NCBI GenBank assembly: GCA_963576565.1
Contig: OY755038.1
Coordinates: forward strand, 178,118,438-178,182,437
Origin: Aspidapion aeneum
Taxonomy: Eukaryota > Arthropoda > Insecta > Coleoptera > Brentidae
DNA: 64,000 nucleotides
Direction: 5' to 3'
The translations under genes and the position numbers were made by a program. The first letter of the stretch is position 1. Each line of letters opens with the position of its first letter. The notes under the pieces were generated by a model that was not told the DNA's origin, did not search any database, and saw only the letters and a list, made by a program, of their open reading frames with translations. Below are positions 57,797 through 64,000 of the stretch, in pieces.

Positions 57797-58217
57797 TTAA
57801 TTCGAGTGTTAAAATTTGGTAGGTGTACAGTTCTGGTAATCTGGTAACATAAATACAATCTTTCAAGTTGAAAGAAAGTCCGTCATTTTCTATTCGGCAT
57901 TTTGATTTTTTTATGAGTTTAAGTCAAAAATGATAATCAGTGACTTGAAATACCGCCAAGTTCCATATTTGAAACATATCGATGTATAAATAAGAAAATC
58001 TGCAATTTTTGATCCGCCATTTTAATTTTTTTTAAGTTTTCGCAAAAAACTGTATTAAGTGCTTTCAAGCACTGCAAACTTTCAAGTTTGAGAGATATCG
58101 GTTTACAAATAAAGAAATCCACCATTTTGGATCAGCTATTCCTGTAATAAAAAACGTAAATGGTATTATTACCAGGTTACGAGAACACTATACCTACCAA
58201 ATTTTAACACTCGACTT
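57797..58217. mobile_element. Inverted-repeat MITE, about 420 bp
   Basis: The left end TCGAGTGTTAAAATTTGGTA (from 57800) is matched by the minus strand of the right end (TCGAGTGTTAAAATTTGGTA, ending near 58214). Similarity continues for about 55 bp (GTAATCTGGTAA against GTAACCTGGTAA). The interior has three degenerate copies of a CTTTCAAGTTGAAAG ... CCGCCATTTT block. Target duplication not clear. Confidence 0.65.
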
Positions 58218-58235
58218 ATAGATATAAGTCTACTT

Positions 58236-58400
58236 ACAGTGGCGCACCCGGGAATGTGTCTTGGGGGGGGGGCCCGACAGCTACAAAGCGTGGCTCAAAA
58301 AACTTGCGACCAAAAAAAAAAAGGTCATCATGTCTTTTCGCACCCACGCCACTGCTTGGGGTTGGGGGGGGCCCGAAGTCTCCTGATGTCAAATTTTAAG
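58236..58400. mobile_element. hAT-like terminus or small MITE
   Basis: CAGTGGCGCACCCGGGAATG followed by a G-run begins at 58236. The minus strand of 58339-58354 begins CAGTGGCGTGGGTGCG. These resemble the ends of the element at 36093-36283. The TTGCGACC-A-run-GGTCATCATG interior also resembles part of the 21881-22381 element. No matching 8-bp flanks were found, so it may be a fragment. Confidence 0.45.
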
Positions 58401-61400
58401 GTATTTTTCATGTTTTATCATCAAATATGTAGAAAATATATTAAAAAATCTAAGGCTACTTAATAAAACCAAATTTAAAAAAAAATTATACAATTTAACA
58501 TATTCATTTTGTTTTTTATCTGCACATTTTATCGAAAACATTTTTTTTGTCTGGCGCCCAGTTGTCCCATTCCGCATTGAAAATTTTTAGTTCCGATATT
58601 TCATCTGACTCCAGCATAACTTGTAGTCCACCCAAGAAGAGAAGAGTTAAGGAAGATACTTGTTCAAAGAAAGAAAATATTTTACCTGAAAGGTAAAACA
58701 TTTGTAAAGTTCTAAGATGAGAACAATAATTTTAGTACATCCAATGCTAACAAATTATTTTTACTCTTTTTTTAGTGAAGAGAATTTTGTAAACACACAG
58801 ACATATAGATTTAAAGTTAAGTTAATACAAGCCAATAGAAATATTTTTGCGATGTTGCTTGAGTCCGAAGTTACCAAACCGAAATTCTATTTTTATCCCT
58901 GTCTTGCTCATTAAATTCTTATTTATATGTGGTCAATTGCGATGAAAGCTTGATATAATAGCAAATTAGAGCAGGTCTAACCGTAGGGTATAGAAGTCAA
59001 TGGTTAATAAGTATGTTAATAAGACAGAGTACCGCTTAGTATGTTTTACCCTTATCTAGAAGACCATTACATATTTTTAACCTGTCTTTCAAAAACCTTT
59101 CAAAGACTGTCTAAACCGAAAAAGCGCGAGGAGACAGAGCAGTGAGCCACGAAGATATTTAAAGATCGCCGCTGTGGTAAAAAAGGTGATTCCTTTATCG
59201 ATGCACAGGACAACTATACCATACTAGAATTACTGGAGAAATGCTTACAAAATATTAGAAGTTACAATGTGGCCATTTGACAGGTGCAGAAATGTATATA
59301 GAAAACAATGCTATTGGAGAGATCTACTTGGTACAGTTTGCTAGGCAGAGCGCCTTAGAGTAGATTAGAACATTATTTTATCTCACGAACAGTCTTATAG
59401 TTATCCTATGGATCCCAGGCTGTAATTCCAATGGCCCAGTGGTAAAACTAAGATTTTTTTAGATATTTTCCACATATTTCATAAATACAAACATAAAATA
59501 CGGCCTTATGTGGTCTCGCCTTGTGGAAAAAGACATACTTAGTTTCCCAGGCTTCGTCTGTTTTATACAGGTTTCCGGTAGCCACATCAGGCCTTATTGA
59601 AACTAAGAGTCCTCAAGACAGTCAACTATATTTTATAAAAATACAGTAAATGGCAAAAGATCAAAAAAACATACCTTTTCGAGGAATGAACTCAGAAAAG
59701 TAGTTTTCTTGAAAAAATTATCTTGACCCAAAAGCAAAAGTCTCCGAATAAATTGTTTTCTCTTAATCTAAGCAAACCGCTTGTTTTGTGAAAAAAAATA
59801 ATTGTCTTGGTAAATTGTTTTGGTTTAAAACAAACTGCCTTTTGCAAAGAAAAAGTGGTTTTTGAAGCAAGATATAAAATGTCTTGCTAATATCTTCTTA
59901 ACACCAATAAAGCTTTACTTTGCGTCAAGACTTTTAATTTTTTTACTCAAAATATCCGGCATCTCAAAACGAAAATGGAGATTTATTCCATAATACTAGA
60001 AAACACAAAACAAGACGGTTGCCGCTTCCATTTAAAACAAATCAATTTTCTTGAATAAAGGCAAATTTTATTTTCAACGGAAACCAGCAGTTCAAGAGAA
60101 TAGTTTTTTTTTGTTAAGAAAATATCGCCTTCGTGCATAGGAAAGCAGATTTTTTCTTGGATCAAAGCAATTTACATTGACTGAAGACATTGTTTTTTCT
60201 GTGAAAGGGTTAGTCTCGACCACTGCACAGTCCTTACTGATGCTGCACAGGACTACTGTCGATAAAGAGAAAAAGTCATATAGTTTCTATTCCACACATG
60301 GCTTGTAATGGTAAAAGATGCAATTTTTATTAAAATAAAATGCGGCAGTTCCACAAAAAACATTTAATGAAAAATAATGCGAAATTTAGAAGGCGTGCTC
60401 AATCTTAAAGTCTTAACGAAAACGACTCACCAAGTTTCTTTCCAGTTTTCGGAAAAACCGTGTGCGGTTGAGTCCCTCAATAGAGGATGTAAGCCCGTGT
60501 CCAACACAACACCGCGGGCTCACTTTTTACTGTTTCTTAACAAAAAACAGTGTTAGCATACCAGATTTCTGTTGGAAATAAAAAGGTACCCGATTCCCTA
60601 TAATAATGAAGATAGAACATGTTCCTGAAAATAGGTGCTTATTTCAAAATTAGGCCAAAGCCTGAATTCCAGTTAAAACGTCGCTTCGAAGGCAAAATGA
60701 CCAATGGTGACGACGATGTTAATTTGAGAGTATAAACCGTAGATGGCATCACCAAAGGCTGTGTTTACCAAATATCGGCGCCAAATTTAAAATAACCAAT
60801 ATTGAAACACCTCGTTATGTATGTCCGCCTATCCCCAAGATATGCTACAAGCCCATCATCAGTGTTCCCAATTAAAACGAGCTCGAAACTTTCCTAAACC
60901 CATAGAACATTAACCGCTATAGAATCTGGTTCTCTATATTTTTGCTACATGAGCAATACAACCGAGAATCGATATTACTTATTCATTCGCTCTCATAACT
61001 GACCCACTAGGCCACTGTAACATAGATCGACACTCCCACCCATAGCAGGCATTTCCTGGTCTACTACGGCTGAAAAGAAAACAAATATGGGTGGCTTTCT
61101 ACACATTAAATAACCAAGTTAACGGCTATTTTCGCATTTTAAAAGACCTGCCTCAATGAAAACCTGAGATTTCCCAAAGGAAAAGTATCGAGTAACAGGT
61201 GTTTTAACGCATACGTAATGTGAGTTAGTGCAGTGAATACTGCGTGACGTACTGGGGTTTATAACGTAATTAAATTACAATTTAATAATTATTAATTCAT
61301 TAAAATTTATAAAAAAACTTAAACCTACGTAAAATAATCCACAGATACCTGCTAAGTACCACGACAAATCAATGAAATAACGTTTCTAATATGTTTAATG

Positions 61401-62074
61401 GAACATCTCATTAAATTACAAGGTAAGGTTATCCTAGCAAAATAGGCAAATAGTGGTACTACATGATCTATTCTTATTTTGTTCTATAAACTAGTCTGAT
61501 GATGATGCAATAATGATATTAATGATAGACAAAGGCTAGAAAAGGCCATGGGCAAGCCATAAACTAGGATACTAGACAAGAAGCCAGAAAATGGACCAAA
61601 ATCGCACTAGAAAAGCTGCAATTGTAACTAATGAAGATATCCAAAAAGCAAAAACTATGTAAGTTGGAAATTACAGAAAATAAATAGGTAACTATTTCCA
61701 CTACTTTTAGGCAAACTTCAGCCAAAATAGAATCACCAGAAGCTAAATAAGTAACGAACAGCATCTAGTAAGTAAAACTGTGGCAAATAATGGCAGGAGC
61801 ACTACATAATAAAATAGACCTAGAAAATAGGAAAATGTGTCAAGGATCAACCTACTTGAGAAGAGATGGACTAATATTACATCATTTATTTTTAAATCTG
61901 AAGAAAGTAATCCTTTTTAAGGCCAATAAAATTAAAATAAGATTACTAAAAAAATCATAACAAAAACATTTCATGTAAAAAAGCCAAGTGCGCGAAAATG
62001 GTATTCCGTAAAAAGAATTGAGATAAAAGTAAAGCCAAGTTCTCCAATACAAATTACAAATTGAAGGGTTCTTT
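58401..62074. other. AT-rich intergenic DNA, no gene seen
   Basis: Only short frames without recognisable motifs. Between about 59690 and 60190, A- and T-rich words around GTTTTCTTG and CAAGAAA recur loosely in both orientations. No RNA gene was recognised. Confidence 0.5.
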
Positions 62075-62116
62075 TGGTTTTACACAACTTATGCTCTACA
62101 CGGAGCTATTGCCTAC

Positions 62117-62159
62117 ATTCACCTGAGGATGACCCAAAAGGTCGAAACCGCTCGTGGAT
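62117..62159 (+). ncRNA. Hammerhead-like motif, unit 1
   Basis: Helix I ATTCAC/GTGGAT (62117-62122, 62154-62159; one G-U pair), core CTGAGGA (62123-62129) plus one extra T, helix II GACC/GGTC (62131-62134, 62140-62143), GAAA (62144-62147), then CCGCTC with cleavage expected after 62153. The defect here is helix III: the palindrome ACCGGT of the other units is ACCGCT. Confidence 0.65.
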
Positions 62160-62385
62160 TGGCTTGGATCACTTGTTCCTGATTGTCAGGACGTGTTCCA
62201 GACGGAGATCATTCGTATCCTTGTGATCGACGTTGGAGATGGTGAAAACCAAACAGTTTTAACAAGTTCCCAACGAAAGCATCAAGCCATCAGTATATTT
62301 CAATGCCGGTAGGGGAATTTTCCCTCGGAGTAGTTGTTTCTGGTGGTTTCACACAACTTATGCTCTACACGGAGCTATTGCCTAC

Positions 62386-62428
62386 ATTCACCTGAGGATG
62401 GCCCAAAAGGTAGAAACCGGTCGTGGAT
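62386..62428 (+). ncRNA. Hammerhead-like motif, unit 2
   Basis: Helix I ATTCAC/GTGGAT, core CTGAGGA plus T, helix II GGCC/GGTA and GAAA, palindromic helix III ACCGGT, cleavage expected after GTC at 62422. The defect is the closing base of helix II (A at 62412 in place of C). Confidence 0.65.
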
Positions 62429-62654
62429 TGGCATGGATCACTTGTTCCTGATTGTCAGGACGTGTTCCAGACGGGGATCATTCGTATCCTTGTGACCGAC
62501 GTTGGAGAGAGTGAAAACCAAACAGTTTTTAGAAGTTCCCAACGAAAGCATCAAATCATCAGTATAATTCAATGCCGGTAGGGGTATTTTCCCTCGGAGT
62601 AGTTGTTTCTGTTGGTTTCACACAACTTATGCTCTACACGGAGCTATTGCCTAT

Positions 62655-62697
62655 ATTCACCTAAGGATGGCCCAAAAGGTCGAAACCGGTCGTGGAT
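62655..62697 (+). ncRNA. Hammerhead-like motif, unit 3
   Basis: Helix I ATTCAC/GTGGAT, helix II GGCC/GGTC, GAAA and helix III ACCGGT are all kept. The core strand is CTAAGGA, so invariant G5 is A, which should inactivate this unit. Confidence 0.65.
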
Positions 62698-63069
62698 TGG
62701 CATGGATCACTTGTTCCTGATTGTCAGGACGTGTTCCAGACGGGGATCATTCGTATCCTTGTGATCGACGTTGGAGATAGTGAAAACCAAACAGTTTTAA
62801 CAAGTTTCCAACGAAAGCATCAAACCATCAGTATAATTCAGGTTTCACACAGGTTCTTTACTAGTTTGGACATGTTTTTTTAAACTTTGCAATTACAGCC
62901 AAATTTCTTTATGTTCAATTTAGGACTGTGACTAGGAGTCAGCCGCCGTAATAGTAATAGTAAGAACCCTTTACTTTGCAATTTTCGCATACTTTTTTAC
63001 GTTTTTTTTACATGAAATGTTTTTGTTGTTGTTGATTTCACTAATTTTTCAAAGGATTTGGATAATAGT

Positions 63070-63800
63070 TCTGAGGTTTTTTCCATGGTTTTATCATAGT
63101 TCCTATTAGCCTTCCAACGCTCAGCTCTCTACCGTTTCTGGAAGTGGGCAATGTTACTTTTACATAACTTTACATTTATAGGAGAGGGAAGTAAATTGAA
63201 AATTTTGGGGTTTTTTATTTTTTTTCTATAGTTTTATCATAGTTCCTATCGGCCTTCCAAAGCTCAGCTCTCTAGCGTTTTTGGAAGTGGACAATGTTAC
63301 TTTTACATAACTTTACATTTTTAGGGGAGAGAAGTAAATTAAAAATTTGGGGTTTTTTAATTTTTTTCTAAAGTTTTAGATAGTTCCTTTTGCATTTATA
63401 GGGAAGGAAAGTAAATTAAAATTTTGGTATTTTAAAATTTTTCCCTGTTTTATCATAGTTTCTATCCTTCTTCCAAAGCTTAGCTCTTTAGCATTTCTGG
63501 AAACGAGCAATGTTACTTTTACATAACTTTACATTTATAGGGGAGGAAAGTAAATTAAAACCATTTTTTGTTTTTTTTTCTATAGTTTTATAATAGTTCC
63601 TATCGTCCTTCCAATGCTAATCTCTAGCGTTTTTGGAAGTGGCCAATGCTACTTTTACATTTATAGAGGAGAGAAGTAAATTAACATTTTGTGGTTCTTA
63701 AATTTTTTCTTAAAGTTTTAGCATAGTTCCTATCATTCTGCCAAAGCTTAGCTTTCTAGCGCTTCTGGAAGTGGGCAATGTGACTTTTACATGTAAAGGT
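63070..63800. repeat. Tandem repeat, period about 137 bp, about 5.5 copies
   Basis: GTTTTATCATAGTTCCTAT-like words recur near 63089, 63230, 63449, 63586 and 63718, with a shortened unit near 63370. Each full unit has CTTCCAAAGCTCAGCTCTCT, then a GTTTTTGGAAGTGG-like word, TTACTTTTACATAACTTTAC and a GGAGAGAAGTAAATTAAA-like word. CTTCCAAA and TTTGGAAG form a hairpin in each unit. No similarity to the 52632-53090 array despite the similar period. Confidence 0.85.
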
Positions 63801-64000
63801 ACAGCAGTTTCCGCGAACTTGGCGGGGCACTGCCGTGTAGGTACATGTGTGCTTTTGTGAATTAAATCCAAATCAAAATAAATAAATAAATATGTAACGT
63901 TAAATTAATATGACACGTTACATGATAATATTTTTGATAACTCAATTTTGTCTCTTAATAGTACAGGATTTACTTTAAGTTAAGTTTTTGTATTTTTTTT
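63801..64000. other. Non-coding DNA, no gene seen
   Basis: AT-rich, with an AAATAAATAAATAAATA run near 63878-63892. Nothing recognised. Confidence 0.5.

Larger units (their letters stand above)
62075..62850. repeat. Tandem repeat, period 269 bp, about 3 copies, one hammerhead-like fold per unit
   Basis: ATGCTCTACACGGAGCTATT starts at 62091, 62360 and 62629, giving an exact 269-base period twice. The copies differ by scattered substitutions. The third ends early after ATCAGTATAATTCAG. Each unit contains a type I hammerhead-like fold (62117-62159, 62386-62428, 62655-62697). No protein is encoded. It resembles ribozyme satellites and animal retrozymes. Confidence 0.9.

Noticed and set aside
62091..62850. 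CRISPR array
   Set aside because: Repeats are 269-bp head-to-tail units without unique spacers, in a eukaryotic context.

Overview
The window looks like intergenic DNA from a large, AT-rich, repeat-laden animal genome, most likely an insect. The reasons are three BEL/Pao LTR retrotransposons, an R1-clade LINE sitting in a microsatellite, Jockey- and RTE-like LINEs, Penelope-like elements with a GIY-YIG domain, and many short DNA-transposon derivatives with TA, TTA or 8-bp target duplications. I recognise no host protein gene, no rRNA and no canonical tRNA gene. Every convincing coding region belongs to a mobile element, and most of these are broken. The species cannot be named from the sequence alone.

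Layout. 1-4.4 kb: AT-rich DNA with three short inverted-repeat elements. 4.4-20.5 kb: a minus-strand cluster of BEL elements. BEL-A (oldest) is split by BEL-B (513-bp LTRs at 6914-7426 and 12268-12780, 5-bp duplication CACAC); BEL-C (LTRs 13831-14171 and 20146-20492) abuts the broken 5' side of BEL-A. 20.5-22.5 kb: a 1.5-kb palindrome split by a hAT-like element. 22.7-26.4 kb: a 5'-truncated Jockey-like LINE tail-to-tail with a decayed minus-strand LINE. 26.9-36.95 kb: a (TATG)n locus that took in an R1-clade LINE (27303-30694) and a 5.5-kb inverted-repeat element (31477-36946), which itself took in a Penelope-like element (32049-34726).

39.8-43.0 kb: an inverted-repeat element carrying about 446 perfect copies of GGTTC. 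46.2-49.7 kb: a SINE-like head and an RTE-like LINE between two direct repeats. 49.9-50.3 kb: a small foldback element. 51.8-56.1 kb: a MITE, a 137-bp tandem array and a second, decayed Penelope-like element. 57.8-58.4 kb: small inverted-repeat elements. 62.07-63.8 kb: two tandem arrays, with periods of about 269 bp and 137 bp.

The most interesting shared theme is RNA. Three otherwise unrelated repeats carry type I hammerhead-ribozyme-like folds: the 3' ends of both Penelope-like elements, the two direct repeats flanking the RTE-like LINE, and all three units of the 269-bp array. Each copy has its own core or stem defect, but the consensus folds are close to functional hammerheads. A 269-bp tandem repeat with one hammerhead per unit fits the architecture described for animal retrozymes and ribozyme satellites. 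All ribozyme calls come from hand folding.
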